Of a stretch of 64,000 nt of DNA, positions 46,906 to 55,649 are shown piece by piece. The number at the start of each line of letters is the position of its first letter. The first letter of the stretch is position 1. The DNA is from Haemophilus parainfluenzae (lineage in GTDB: Bacteria; Pseudomonadota; Gammaproteobacteria; Enterobacterales; Pasteurellaceae), in the NCBI RefSeq assembly GCF_003253005.1, contig NZ_QEPZ01000003.1, positions 62,001 to 126,000 on the forward strand. The letters are read 5' to 3'. Both the position numbers and the translations under genes were made by a program. Below the pieces are notes generated by a model. It saw nothing but the letters and a program-made list of their open reading frames with translations, searched no databases and was not told the origin of the DNA.

Positions 46906-48051
46906 ATGTATCCATTTAGTTTTCAAAACCCAACTCGCATTGAATTTGGACTCGATAAAGAAAAAGAGATGGGGAAATATATGCACGAATACGCTGCAAA
47001 AAAGGCCTTAATTATCTATGGTAGTGAGCGTGTCAAACAATCAGGCTTATTTGAAGATGTGGCGAAAAGCTTGCGTGAGCATGGCATTGAATACATTGAA
47101 TGTGGCGGGGTAAAAAGTAACCCAACAATCAGTAAAGTCCGTGAAGCCGTTGCAATGGCAAAAGCCTTTGGTGCAGATAGTGTGTTGAGTATTGGTGGCG
47201 GCTCTTGCCTTGATAGTGCGAAAGCGATCGCAGCAGGTGCGTGCTATGACGGTGATACTTGGGACTTCTTTAAAGGCACACCTGTGCAAAAAGCATTGAT
47301 GATTTTTGATGTAATCACCCTTGCAGCAACAGGCAGTGAAATGAACTGGGGCTCAGTCATTACCAATGAAGAAACGCAACAAAAATATTCGATTCACAGC
47401 AACCATTTATTCCCAAAAGTATCAGTCATTAATCCGAAATTACAAGCGACCGTCAGTCGTGATTATTTAGTGTATTCTGCTGCGGATATTATTGCTCATT
47501 CTATTGAAGCCTACTTCACGGCTGAATATCGCCCTGAAATTATTGATTTCTTAGTAGAAAGCAATATTAAAACGGTTATTCGCACCACGGAAATCTTGCT
47601 TAATGACCCACAAGATCTCAATGCACGTAGTGAATTTGCCTGGGCGGCTACACTTGCGTTAAATGGTTTAACGCATTTAGGTATCTCACCTTACGGTTTC
47701 CCAAATCATATGATTGAGCATTCCATGAGTGCGATTTCAGATGTGCCACATGGAGCTGGGCTGTCCGTCATTATGCCTGCGTGGATGCAATGGTATCAAT
47801 CTCAAAGACCTGCTCAATTCAAACGCTTTGCTAAAGAAATATTTGGCCTAGATAATGCTGAAGAGGGTATCTTCGTCTTAAAAGCTTGGTTTGATAAAAT
47901 CGGCACACCAACTCGTCTTGAACAACTTGGTATTGATGATAAAACCTTAGCTGAAATTGTCGATAATGCGGCTCAAACTGCAATCAGAGCGAAAGTGGAA
48001 AAAACGTATACCAAAGAAGCTATTGAAGCCATTTTTGCTTTAGCGAAGTAA
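46906..48051 (+). CDS. Iron-containing alcohol dehydrogenase (YqhD/BdhA-like)
   Basis: This 381-residue protein is a group III metal-dependent alcohol dehydrogenase. It has YGSERVKQSG, the NAD(P) loop SIGGGSCLDSAKAIAAG, ATGSEMNWGSVITNEE, and metal ligands within AADIIAHSIEAYF and NHMIEHSMSAISDVPHGAGLS. These enzymes reduce aldehydes such as methylglyoxal, butanal or lactaldehyde with NAD(P)H. A clear AAGGAG site precedes the start. It is separated from ygiC by 48 bp with an uptake sequence and has its own terminator. The physiological aldehyde is unknown. Confidence 0.92.
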   Translation: MYPFSFQNPTRIEFGLDKEKEMGKYMHEYAAKKALIIYGSERVKQSGLFEDVAKSLREHGIEYIECGGVKSNPTISKVREAVAMAKAFGADSVLSIGGGSCLDSAKAIAAGACYDGDTWDFFKGTPVQKALMIFDVITLAATGSEMNWGSVITNEETQQKYSIHSNHLFPKVSVINPKLQATVSRDYLVYSAADIIAHSIEAYFTAEYRPEIIDFLVESNIKTVIRTTEILLNDPQDLNARSEFAWAATLALNGLTHLGISPYGFPNHMIEHSMSAISDVPHGAGLSVIMPAWMQWYQSQRPAQFKRFAKEIFGLDNAEEGIFVLKAWFDKIGTPTRLEQLGIDDKTLAEIVDNAAQTAIRAKVEKTYTKEAIEAIFALAK

Positions 48052-48060
48052 TCTCTCATA

Positions 48061-48110
48061 AAAAAGAGCGGTCAAATTCAAAATATAATAAAATTTGAGC
48101 GCTCTTTTTA
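48061..48110 (+). terminator. Terminator of the alcohol dehydrogenase gene
   Basis: AAAAAGAGCG-G-TCAAATT pairs with AATTTGA-GCGCTCTTTTT around an AT-rich loop. Confidence 0.8.
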
Positions 48111-48142
48111 TATTCTCAATATTTCACTTATTGAAAGCATGT

Positions 48143-48181
48143 AAAAAATAACCGCACTTTAGTTACCCAAAGTGCGGTTAA
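48143..48181 (-). terminator. Terminator of rplKA, built from an uptake-sequence pair
   Basis: AACCGCACTTT and AAAGTGCGGTT pair around an 8-nt loop; the minus-strand exit is ATTTTTTAC. Confidence 0.85.
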
Positions 48182-48205
48182 TTTGAATTAAGTTTTAACG
48201 CTTAA

Positions 48206-48895
48206 TTATAGTGAAGCTTGATCAACAGCCACACCAGCACCCATAGTTGTAGAGATGCTTACTTTCTTGATAAAGATACCTTTTGCAGTAGTTGGTTTTG
48301 CTTTGTTTAAAGCAGCCAATAATGCTTGAAGGTTTTCTTTTAATTGAACTTCAGAGAAGTTTGCTTTACCAATTGTTGTGTGGATGATACCGTTTTTATC
48401 GTTACGATAACGGATCTGACCAGATTTAGCATTTTTAACTGCTTCAGCAACGTTTGGTGTTACGGTACCAACTTTAGGGTTTGGCATTAAACCACGTGGG
48501 CCTAATACTTGACCTAATTGACCAACAACACGCATTGCATCAGGAGAAGCGATAACAACGTCAAAGTTCATTTCGCCTTTTTTGATTTGCTCTGCTAAAT
48601 CTTCCATACCGACTAAATCAGCACCAGCTTCTTTAGCTGCATCTGCGTTAGCACCTTGGGTGAACACAGCTACGCGTACTTCACGACCAGTACCGTGTGG
48701 TAATACAGTTGCACCACGAACGTTTTGGTCTGATTTACGAGGATCGATACCTAAGTTTACTGCAACGTCAACACTTTCAACGAATTTAGCTGTTGCGAAT
48801 TGTTTTAATAACGCGATTGCTTCGTTGATTTCGTATGCTTTAGTAGAATCTACGCCAGCTTTGATTGCTTTCATTTTTTTAGTCAATTTAGCCAT
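48206..48895 (-). CDS. rplA: 50S ribosomal protein L1
   Basis: L1 binds 23S rRNA at the E-site stalk and represses its own operon by binding the mRNA leader. The 229-residue length and segments [41 protein letters not shown] and [15 protein letters not shown] are typical. It begins 4 nt after rplK's stop and is co-transcribed. A strong terminator follows, so rplJL (normally next in E. coli) are not attached here. Confidence 0.98.
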   Translation of the reverse strand: MAKLTKKMKAIKAGVDSTKAYEINEAIALLKQFATAKFVESVDVAVNLGIDPRKSDQNVRGATVLPHGTGREVRVAVFTQGANADAAKEAGADLVGMEDLAEQIKKGEMNFDVVIASPDAMRVVGQLGQVLGPRGLMPNPKVGTVTPNVAEAVKNAKSGQIRYRNDKNGIIHTTIGKANFSEVQLKENLQALLAALNKAKPTTAKGIFIKKVSISTTMGAGVAVDQASL

Positions 48896-48899
48896 CGTA

Positions 48900-49328
48900 T
48901 TATTCCTCCACCACTAAGCCCATTGAGCGAGCAGTACCAGCAATTGATTTCATTTTAGTTTCGATAGTCGCGCCAGTCATATCTGCTGCTTTAGTTTCAG
49001 CGATTTGACGAACTTGATCTAAAGTTACTTTACCCACTTTATCTTTGTTCGGTTTACCAGAACCAGATTTAATACCTGCAGCTTTTTTCAATAATACTGC
49101 TGCTGGTGGAGTTTTAGTAATGAAAGTGAATGAACGGTCTGCATATACAGTGATAACAACTGGAATTGGTAAACCTTTTTCAATGCTCTCAGTACGAGCG
49201 TTGAATGCTTTACAGAATTCCATGATGTTCACACCTTGTTGACCTAATGCAGGACCAACTGGTGGTGATGGGTTTGCCATACCAGCTGCAACTTGCAACT
49301 TAACGTATGCTTGGACTTTTTTTGCCAT
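48900..49328 (-). CDS. rplK: 50S ribosomal protein L11
   Basis: L11 forms the GTPase-associated centre with 23S rRNA and is needed for RelA activation on stalled ribosomes. The 142-residue protein has the proline-rich [30 protein letters not shown]-domain and the RNA-binding C-domain ([25 protein letters not shown]). Length is normal. It is first in rplKA, with its own promoter and a leader that may carry the L1 feedback site. nusG lies upstream but ends in its own terminator. Confidence 0.98.
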   Translation of the reverse strand: MAKKVQAYVKLQVAAGMANPSPPVGPALGQQGVNIMEFCKAFNARTESIEKGLPIPVVITVYADRSFTFITKTPPAAVLLKKAAGIKSGSGKPNKDKVGKVTLDQVRQIAETKAADMTGATIETKMKSIAGTARSMGLVVEE

Positions 49329-49339
49329 TTTTTAGTTTC

Positions 49340-49372
49340 CTCTAAATGGGTGATAACGCCGAAATCGGCTCC
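49340..49372 (-). promoter_or_regulatory. Candidate L1 feedback site in the rplKA leader
   Basis: On the minus strand GGGGAGCC-GATTTC-GGC... forms a small hairpin (GCCGA-TT-TCGGC) beside a G-rich bulge about 20 nt before the rplK ribosome site. Position fits L1 translational repression known in E. coli; the motif is judged by eye. Confidence 0.4.
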
Positions 49373-49391
49373 CCTGTTAATGAAAGGCTGT

Positions 49392-49420
49392 ATTTTAATT
49401 AATCAGCCTCGAAATTTCAA
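49392..49420 (-). promoter_or_regulatory. Predicted rplK promoter
   Basis: On the minus strand TTGAAA (49420-49415) and TAAAAT (49397-49392) are exactly 17 nt apart, about 65 nt before the rplK start. Confidence 0.65.
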
Positions 49421-49434
49421 GTAGAAAAACTACT

Positions 49435-49471
49435 CGAAAAACAACCGCACTTTATTGCTTAAGTGCGGTCA
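49435..49471 (-). terminator. Terminator of secE-nusG, built from an uptake-sequence pair
   Basis: ACCGCACTT and AAGTGCGGT pair around a 7-9-nt loop; the minus-strand exit is TTGTTTTTC. It separates nusG from rplKA. Confidence 0.85.
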
Positions 49472-49499
49472 TTAAATCTCTTATTTTGGAAAAGGGAAA

Positions 49500-50057
49500 T
49501 TAACGTGTTTTTTCCACTTGACCAAATTCAAGCTCAACTGGTGTTGCACGACCGAAGATAGATACAGACACTTTTAAGCGGCCTTTTTCGTAATCCACTT
49601 CTTCAACCGTACCATTAAAGTCAGCAAATGGACCTTCTGTCACACGTACTTCTTCACCTGGTTGATATTCTTTACGATGACGTGGTTTTTCAGCACTTTG
49701 CTCTAAACGATTTAAAATTAAATCTGCTTCACGTTTAGAAATTGGCGCTGGCTTATCTGGTGTACCACCAATAAAACCCATTACACGTGGTACACTTTTC
49801 ACTAAGTGCCATGTGTCATCATTCATTGCCATTTCAACTAATACATAGCCAGGGAAGAATTTACGTTCACTTTTACGACGTTTACCTGCTACGTTTTCAA
49901 CGACTTCTTCAGTCGGCACTAACACTTCGCCAAACTGATCTTCCATTTGTTGTTGTTTGATATATTCACGCAATGTGATTGCAACACGACTCTCAAAGCC
50001 TGAGAATGCTTGCAATACATACCAACGTTTTTTGGATACGTTTTCAGTTTCGCTCAT
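49500..50057 (-). CDS. nusG: Transcription termination/antitermination factor NusG
   Basis: NusG binds RNA polymerase and links it to Rho and to ribosomal S10. The 185-residue protein has the NGN domain ([33 protein letters not shown]) and the C-terminal KOW domain ([24 protein letters not shown]). Length is normal. It starts 1 nt after secE ends, forming the classic secE-nusG pair. Confidence 0.98.
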   Translation of the reverse strand: MSETENVSKKRWYVLQAFSGFESRVAITLREYIKQQQMEDQFGEVLVPTEEVVENVAGKRRKSERKFFPGYVLVEMAMNDDTWHLVKSVPRVMGFIGGTPDKPAPISKREADLILNRLEQSAEKPRHRKEYQPGEEVRVTEGPFADFNGTVEEVDYEKGRLKVSVSIFGRATPVELEFGQVEKTR

Positions 50058-50058
50058 T

Positions 50059-50475
50059 TTAGAATCTCAAATCAGTTAAGAAGTTAATCAATGCAATGAT
50101 AATTGAATCAATTGCCCAGAAGAATAAAGAGGTAAGCACGGTTACCCCAATTACGATTAAAGTTGTTTGACGTGTTTCTGCACGAGTTGGCCATACCACT
50201 TTACGACCTTCAACTTTTGCTTCGCTAAAGAATGTACGAGCTTTTGTACCTTGATTAGTAATTGCAGCTAAACCAAAGGCAATTAATAAAGCGACAACTA
50301 CGCCAACTACACGTACAGGTAAAGAGAAGGCGTCTTTAAAATAAACGTTACCAATCGCTGCAGCAGTAAAAAATGCCACAGAAAGAATCCAAAGAAGAGT
50401 GTTTAAGCCTTTTGATTTTCCTTCTACGACTTGTTCTTGGTCGTGTTTCTTTTTCTCAACAATTTCAGTTGCCAT
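50059..50475 (-). CDS. secE: Preprotein translocase subunit SecE
   Basis: SecE stabilises SecY in the inner-membrane secretion channel. The 138-residue protein has two N-terminal hydrophobic segments (about 24-41 and 50-68) and the conserved C-terminal part [42 protein letters not shown], the essential SecE core with its membrane helix. The three-helix form is typical of gamma-proteobacteria. The usual tRNA-Trp/tuf genes upstream in E. coli are absent; clpX lies there instead, on the same strand. Confidence 0.96.
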   Translation of the reverse strand: MATEIVEKKKHDQEQVVEGKSKGLNTLLWILSVAFFTAAAIGNVYFKDAFSLPVRVVGVVVALLIAFGLAAITNQGTKARTFFSEAKVEGRKVVWPTRAETRQTTLIVIGVTVLTSLFFWAIDSIIIALINFLTDLRF

Positions 50476-50596
50476 AAGTGAATCCGTATAAAATAAGGGA
50501 TAAATAATTTTTAGATTAATTTCAGGACGTGCGATTGTAGCATTTTCTTTCGGGATTGCCTATGAAAAATGTTAGAAAAAACAACCGCACTTTCTG

Positions 50597-51835
50597 TTAA
50601 TTTTTATATTCGAGCTTTGGTGGTTTGTTATCAACGATGGTTTCTTCATCCACAATCACTTTTTGCAAGTTTTCGATTGAAGGTAAATCATACATCGTAT
50701 CTAACAATACAGCCTCAACAATTGAGCGTAAACCACGTGCACCGGTTTTACGTTCAAGGGCTTTTTTCGCCATCGCTTTTAATGCCTCTGGGGTGAATTC
50801 AAGTTCCACATCTTCTAAACCAAATAATGCTTGATATTGTTTGGTCAGTGCATTTTTCGGTTGAGTAAGGATCTGAATCAACGCCTCTTCATCTAATTCG
50901 CTTAATGGCGCAATCATCGGAAGACGACCGATAAATTCTGGAATTAAACCGAATTTCATTAAATCATCCGGCTCAACTTGACGGAATAATTCAGAAAGAT
51001 TTTCTTTCTCTTCTTCCTTCTCTACTTTCGCATCAAAGCCAATTCCTGTATCAGTTTGTGTACGCTTACCGATAATTTTATCTAAGCCAGCAAATGCCCC
51101 ACCACAAATAAAGAGGATTTTTGAGGTATCCACTTTCAACATTTCTTGTTGAGGGTGTTTACGTCCACCTTGTGGCGGTACAGATGCGATAGTGCCTTCA
51201 ATTAATTTCAATAAAGCTTGTTGCACACCTTCACCAGACACATCTCGAGTAATAGACGCACCTTCTGATTTACGGCTAATTTTATCAATTTCATCAATAT
51301 AGATAATGCCCTGCTCTGCTTTTTCTGTATCATAATCGCAGTTTTGCAATAATTTTTGCAGAACATTTTCCACGTCTTCACCCACATAACCGGCTTCAGT
51401 TAACGTCGTCGCATCGGCCATAGCAAAAGGCACATTCAAACGTCGAGCTAAGGTTTGTGCTAATAAGGTTTTACCGCTACCTGTTGGACCGATTAACAAG
51501 ATGTTACTTTTACCTAATTCCACATCATTGCTTTGGTGGTTCGTACGTAAGCGTTTATAGTGATTGTAAACCGCCACTGACAAGACTTTTTTCGCATAAT
51601 CTTGTCCAATCACATAATCATCTAAGTGTGCACGAATTTCGTGCGGTGTCGGTAATTTTTCTTCAACTGCCAGTTCGCTAGGTGTTTCGATTTCTCCACT
51701 GTCTTCCAACATACTGTGGCAAAGCTCGATACACTCGTTACAAATATAACCATCTGTACCCGCAATTAATTTACCTACTTCACTTTTTTCTCTTCCGCAG
51801 AAAGAACAGTGAAGATCGTTATCATTTGTTGTCAT
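50597..51835 (-). CDS. clpX: ATP-dependent protease ATP-binding subunit ClpX
   Basis: ClpX is the hexameric AAA+ unfoldase feeding ClpP. The 412-residue protein has the N-terminal zinc-binding domain with CSFC and CNECIELC, Walker [13 protein letters not shown], Walker [11 protein letters not shown], the [10 protein letters not shown] segment, and the IGF-type loop at [13 protein letters not shown] that contacts ClpP. Sensor and arginine motifs follow ([14 protein letters not shown]). It begins 9 nt after clpP's stop. Confidence 0.98.
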   Translation of the reverse strand: MTTNDNDLHCSFCGREKSEVGKLIAGTDGYICNECIELCHSMLEDSGEIETPSELAVEEKLPTPHEIRAHLDDYVIGQDYAKKVLSVAVYNHYKRLRTNHQSNDVELGKSNILLIGPTGSGKTLLAQTLARRLNVPFAMADATTLTEAGYVGEDVENVLQKLLQNCDYDTEKAEQGIIYIDEIDKISRKSEGASITRDVSGEGVQQALLKLIEGTIASVPPQGGRKHPQQEMLKVDTSKILFICGGAFAGLDKIIGKRTQTDTGIGFDAKVEKEEEKENLSELFRQVEPDDLMKFGLIPEFIGRLPMIAPLSELDEEALIQILTQPKNALTKQYQALFGLEDVELEFTPEALKAMAKKALERKTGARGLRSIVEAVLLDTMYDLPSIENLQKVIVDEETIVDNKPPKLEYKN

Positions 51836-51844
51836 GTTAAATCC

Positions 51845-52426
51845 TTAACGTTTAATCAACACATCGTCCACTAAGCCGTAAGCTTTTGCTTCTTCTGCCG
51901 ACATAAAGTTGTCACGATCGGTGTCTTTTTCGATACGTTCGATGCTTTGACCTGTATGGAAAGCAAGACGCTCGTTTAAGGTTTGTTTAATTTTTAAAAT
52001 TTCTTGCGCGTGGATCTGAATATCTGATGCTTGTCCACGGAAACCACCTAACGGTTGGTGAATCATCACTCGTGCATTCGGTAATGCAGCACGTTTTCCT
52101 GCTGCACCTCCTGCAAGTAAAAATGCGCCCATTGAGCAAGCTTGGCCAATGCAAAGAGTACGCACATCCGGTTTAATAAATTGCATGGTATCGTAAATTG
52201 CCATACCCGCAGTCACTGAACCGCCTGGTGAATTAATATAAATATTGATGTCTTTTTTCGGATCTTCTGATTCTAAGAAAAGTAGCTGTGCCACGATCAA
52301 ATTTGCCATACGATCTTCTACTTCACCACTCAAGAAGATCACGCGCTCTTTTAATAGGCGGGAATAAATGTCGTACGAACGTTCACCACGAGAAGTTTGT
52401 TCGACAACCATAGGAATTACACTCAT
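51845..52426 (-). CDS. clpP: ATP-dependent Clp protease proteolytic subunit ClpP
   Basis: ClpP is the tetradecameric serine protease partner of ClpX. The 193-residue protein has a short propeptide ([25 protein letters not shown] begins it), the nucleophile serine in [14 protein letters not shown], the histidine in [12 protein letters not shown], and the aspartate in [15 protein letters not shown]. Length is normal. It forms clpP-clpX; tig precedes it on the same strand but has its own terminator. Confidence 0.98.
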   Translation of the reverse strand: MSVIPMVVEQTSRGERSYDIYSRLLKERVIFLSGEVEDRMANLIVAQLLFLESEDPKKDINIYINSPGGSVTAGMAIYDTMQFIKPDVRTLCIGQACSMGAFLLAGGAAGKRAALPNARVMIHQPLGGFRGQASDIQIHAQEILKIKQTLNERLAFHTGQSIERIEKDTDRDNFMSAEEAKAYGLVDDVLIKR

Positions 52427-52488
52427 TTTTGCCCCTAAATATGTGCTAAAAAATTGGGCAATATTCTACCCGAAAATCAGTAAAAACA

Positions 52489-52530
52489 AAATGCGGTCGC
52501 TTTTCATTGAAAAAAACGACCGCACTTTTC
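52489..52530 (-). terminator. Terminator of tig, built from an uptake-sequence pair
   Basis: AATGCGGTCG and CGACCGCACTT pair with AT-rich loop bases between; it follows the tig stop by about 40 nt and precedes clpP. Confidence 0.75.
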
Positions 52531-52570
52531 GATGATATACCTGTGAATTTAATTCACGTTCTATCAATTA

Positions 52571-53869
52571 TTATGCTTGTGGATTCATGATCTCATCAAA
52601 TGAAGACGCTTTTTCAGTCACTTGAGCTTTAGCAAGAACGGCATCAACTGCTTGTTCTTCTAATACTACGTTGCGAATGTTGTTCATTAACTCTTCATTT
52701 TTGCTGTAATATTCAACTACTTCAGCTGGTTGCTCGTAAGCAGAAGCGATATCCGCGATCATTGCTTTCGCACGTTCTTCATCCGCTTTCAATTCGTTTG
52801 ATTTGATCACTTCAGAGAATAATAAACCGACTTGAACACGACGTTTTGCATCAGCTTCAAATAATTCGCGTGGTAATTGTGCAGCTTGTTGTGCATTGCC
52901 ACCGAAGCGTTGTGCTGCTTGGTTACGTAACACATTGATTTCTTCTTCTACTGCAGAAGCTGGAACATCAATTGGGTTTTGTTCGATTAAACCGTTGATG
53001 ACTTGTTGTTTAACGCGAGAAACTAATGCGTTTTTCAATTCACGTTCCATGTTTTTACGGATTTCTGCACGTAAATCTGCCACAGTTTTGGTGTTAGGAC
53101 CAAATTTAGCAACGAACTCATCTGTTAATTCAGGTAATTCCATTTCTTCTACTTTTTTCAAGGTGATCGCAAATTTTGCATCTTTACCTTTTAAGTTTTC
53201 AGAATGGTATTCAGCTGGGAAAGTCACATTGATATCGAATTGTTCGCCTGCTTTGTGGCCTACGATGCCCTCTTCAAAACCAGGGATCATACGACCTTGG
53301 CCCATGAATAGAACGAAATCTGTTGCTTTACCGCCTTCGAATTCTTCGCCATCTACTGAACCAACGAAGTCGATTGTTACGCGTGAATCTGCTTTCGCTG
53401 CTGCTTGGCTTTCAACCCAAGTTGCTTGTTGTTTACGTAATACATCGATCATTTTATCGATATCAGCTTCAGTGATTTCAACAGTTAGTTTCTCAACTTT
53501 GATGTTTTCTAAGCCTTTTAATTCAACTTCTGGGTACACTTCGAAAGTTGCAGTGAATGATAAATCTTTACCAGGTTCAAACGTTTCGATAGCGAAAGTT
53601 GGACGACCTGCGATATTGATTTTCTCAGCGATTACTGCATCAAAGAAATGACGTGGTAATAAATCGTTTAATACATCTTGACGGATTGATGCGCCAAAAC
53701 GTTGTTCAATGATGTGAGCTGGCACGTGACCTTTACGGAAACCATCAACACGTACATTTTTTGCTGCACGTTTGAATTCTTCACGAGTTGCTTTTTCTAC
53801 AGCTTCAGCTGGAACGGTGATCGTCACACGACGCTCTAAACCTTGAGTTGTTTCAATATTTAATGACAT
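52571..53869 (-). CDS. tig: Trigger factor (ribosome-associated chaperone/prolyl isomerase)
   Basis: Trigger factor binds ribosomal L23 at the exit tunnel and shields nascent chains. The start is set at ATG 53869 ([20 protein letters not shown], 432 residues) after GAGG; a longer frame adds four residues. The ribosome-binding signature is GFRKGHVP near residue 44. The FKBP-type PPIase domain is around [38 protein letters not shown], and a long helical C-terminal domain follows. Gene order tig-clpP-clpX matches many gamma-proteobacteria. Confidence 0.97.
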   Translation of the reverse strand: MSLNIETTQGLERRVTITVPAEAVEKATREEFKRAAKNVRVDGFRKGHVPAHIIEQRFGASIRQDVLNDLLPRHFFDAVIAEKINIAGRPTFAIETFEPGKDLSFTATFEVYPEVELKGLENIKVEKLTVEITEADIDKMIDVLRKQQATWVESQAAAKADSRVTIDFVGSVDGEEFEGGKATDFVLFMGQGRMIPGFEEGIVGHKAGEQFDINVTFPAEYHSENLKGKDAKFAITLKKVEEMELPELTDEFVAKFGPNTKTVADLRAEIRKNMERELKNALVSRVKQQVINGLIEQNPIDVPASAVEEEINVLRNQAAQRFGGNAQQAAQLPRELFEADAKRRVQVGLLFSEVIKSNELKADEERAKAMIADIASAYEQPAEVVEYYSKNEELMNNIRNVVLEEQAVDAVLAKAQVTEKASSFDEIMNPQA

Positions 53870-54043
53870 TTGTAACCTCAATTAATGTTGCACTCGGTAA
53901 AAACCACACCGAACACGTTATTGTTTGTAAAAATAAAAAACCGCCAAATTATAGCGAAAGAAAATCAAACAGTCGATAGAAACCGGAAAATTCACTGGAA
54001 AACCGGCTAAAATTGCACAATTTATCAACAATTTTTGATAAAG

Positions 54044-54075
54044 AAAAAAGTGCGGTCAAAAATAACCGCACTTTT
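54044..54075 (-). terminator. Terminator of the Kbp-like gene, built from an uptake-sequence pair
   Basis: AAAAGTGCGGT and ACCGCACTTTTT pair around an 8-nt loop, with a T run on the minus-strand exit. Confidence 0.85.
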
Positions 54076-54082
54076 TATCGAA

Positions 54083-54523
54083 TTATAAACCTTTCGGTAA
54101 ACGAATTTTTTGACCTGGGAAAATCTTATCCGCGTCTTTAATCACTTCTTTGTTCGCTTCAACGATAGCGGTATATTTCGCGCCATTTCCATAAGCTTTC
54201 TCAGCGATTTTCCACAAGGTGTCACCTTTTTGGATTACATAGAATGTTTCATCACTGCCTAAGGTTTCACCGTTATTGATGCTTGCATCACTCGTTACTG
54301 AGTGGATACCTTGAATGTTACCTGCCATTAATACTGCTTTTTCTAATGCTGCGGCAGTTGATGCCACACCTTGGATATTTGCTACACCATTCTCAACGGT
54401 AACAGATAAGTTTTCTACACCTGGATTATCTTCAGCGATGTGTTGAGTCACTGCTTTAGATGCATCTTCTTCTTTAGAGAAAACTTTCTTACCAATGTCA
54501 CTGACAAAATCAAATAAACCCAT
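54083..54523 (-). CDS. kbp: BON-LysM domain protein, Kbp (YgaU)-like
   Basis: Kbp is a cytoplasmic potassium-binding protein in E. coli. This 146-residue protein has the same order: an N-terminal FDFVSDIGKKVF segment, a BON domain (about 25-90, with LSVTVENGVANIQGVAST and GIHSVTSDASI), and a LysM domain (about 93-143, FYVIQKGDTLWKIAEKAYGNGAKYTAIVEANKEVI, ending PGQKIRLPKGL). There is no signal peptide, which supports cytoplasmic location. The length matches Kbp. It diverges from ypfJ. Confidence 0.9.
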   Translation of the reverse strand: MGLFDFVSDIGKKVFSKEEDASKAVTQHIAEDNPGVENLSVTVENGVANIQGVASTAAALEKAVLMAGNIQGIHSVTSDASINNGETLGSDETFYVIQKGDTLWKIAEKAYGNGAKYTAIVEANKEVIKDADKIFPGQKIRLPKGL

Positions 54524-54700
54524 TTTAAAGTTCCTTTTGTATGTTTGTTTAAGGGAGTATTACGATACTGAAATTCCCTTAAGAAGTCTATAAATCAGAG
54601 TGTAAAGCTATGTAAATATTTCAAGAAAACTGATCTAAAATTGACCGCACTTTGATAGAATACGCCGATTTTTAATTTACTCACACAAAAAGGACAAATT

Positions 54701-55537
54701 ATGCGTTGGGAAGGTCGTAGAGAAAGCTCAAATATTGAAGATAGACGTGGCTCTGGCGGCGGTAACTTCGGTGGCGGAAAAGGCGCCAGTGTACTCGGTA
54801 TTATCATTCTTTTAGTCGGCGCTTATTATGGTGTGGATCTTTCAGGCTTAGTGGGTACGCCTGATTTTTCAGGACAAAGCTCTCAACAATTAGAAACCCA
54901 AGAAGAACAGCAGCTTGCGAGTCTTTCTAAAGTTGTATTAGCAGACACTGAAACCGTTTGGGGACAATATTTCAGACAAATGGGTAAAACCTATAGCGAG
55001 CCAACCATGGTGCTTTACAATGGTGTAACGCCGACCGCTTGTGGCACCGGTCAATCTGCAATGGGTCCATTCTACTGCCCGAGCGATCGCAAAGTTTACC
55101 TTGATTTATCATTCTATAATGAAATGAAAAATAAACTGGGTGCAGCAGGTGATTCAGCCTTTGCTTATGTGATTGCACACGAAGTTGGTCACCACGTACA
55201 AAATATGCTCGGCATTCTGCCGCAAGTGAATCGCGCACAACAAAGCAGCGATCGTAAAACTGCAAATCAACTTTCTGTTCAATTAGAACTTCAAGCTGAC
55301 TGCTTCGCCGGTGTTTGGGCGAGCCAAGCGGTAAAAAGTGGTTTATTTGAACGCGGTGATGAAGAAAAAGCATTTAATGCAGCAGAAGCTGTGGGCGATG
55401 ACCGTTTACAAAAACGCAGCCAAGGTTATGTGGTGCCTGATAGCTTCACTCACGGCACATCTGCACAGCGTCTAGAATGGTTTAGAAAAGGCTTACAAAG
55501 CGCTAATCCTTCTGTGTGTAATACTTTTAACCAATAA
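54701..55537 (+). CDS. ypfJ: YpfJ family neutral zinc metallopeptidase
   Basis: This 278-residue protein has a Gly-rich N-terminus (MRWEGRRESSNIEDRRG), one membrane helix at about 31-45, and an extracytoplasmic domain with the zinc motif HEVGHHVQ (HExxH) and LELQADCFAGVWA supplying the third ligand. GVTPTACGTGQSAMGPFYCPSDRKVYLD is a further family block. The family is annotated as neutral zinc metallopeptidase, but its biological substrate is unknown. Length is normal. Two hairpins follow the stop. Confidence 0.93.
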   Translation: MRWEGRRESSNIEDRRGSGGGNFGGGKGASVLGIIILLVGAYYGVDLSGLVGTPDFSGQSSQQLETQEEQQLASLSKVVLADTETVWGQYFRQMGKTYSEPTMVLYNGVTPTACGTGQSAMGPFYCPSDRKVYLDLSFYNEMKNKLGAAGDSAFAYVIAHEVGHHVQNMLGILPQVNRAQQSSDRKTANQLSVQLELQADCFAGVWASQAVKSGLFERGDEEKAFNAAEAVGDDRLQKRSQGYVVPDSFTHGTSAQRLEWFRKGLQSANPSVCNTFNQ

Positions 55538-55544
55538 AATCTTT

Positions 55545-55571
55545 AAGGCTGATTCATGTCAGCCTTTTTTA
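55545..55571 (+). terminator. Terminator of ypfJ
   Basis: AAGGCTGA and TCAGCCTT pair around a 6-nt loop, followed by TTTTTT. Confidence 0.85.
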
Positions 55572-55590
55572 TTTCTGTGCATTTCAGCAT

Positions 55591-55626
55591 AAAAAAAGAG
55601 CGGTCAATTTTGACCGCTCTTTTTCT
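55591..55626. terminator. Bidirectional terminator between ypfJ and ileS
   Basis: AAAAAAGAGCGGTCAA and TTGACCGCTCTTTTT form a near-perfect palindrome with A and T runs on both sides. It is the likely ileS terminator. Confidence 0.85.
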
Positions 55627-55649
55627 TTATGGTGTTTATGGTGTTAAGC

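Noticed and set aside
52896-53651. Long plus-strand frame of 251 codons opposite tig
   Set aside because: It is the antisense shadow of a highly conserved trigger-factor gene, with no ribosome site and a low-complexity Ser/Asn/Ile composition.
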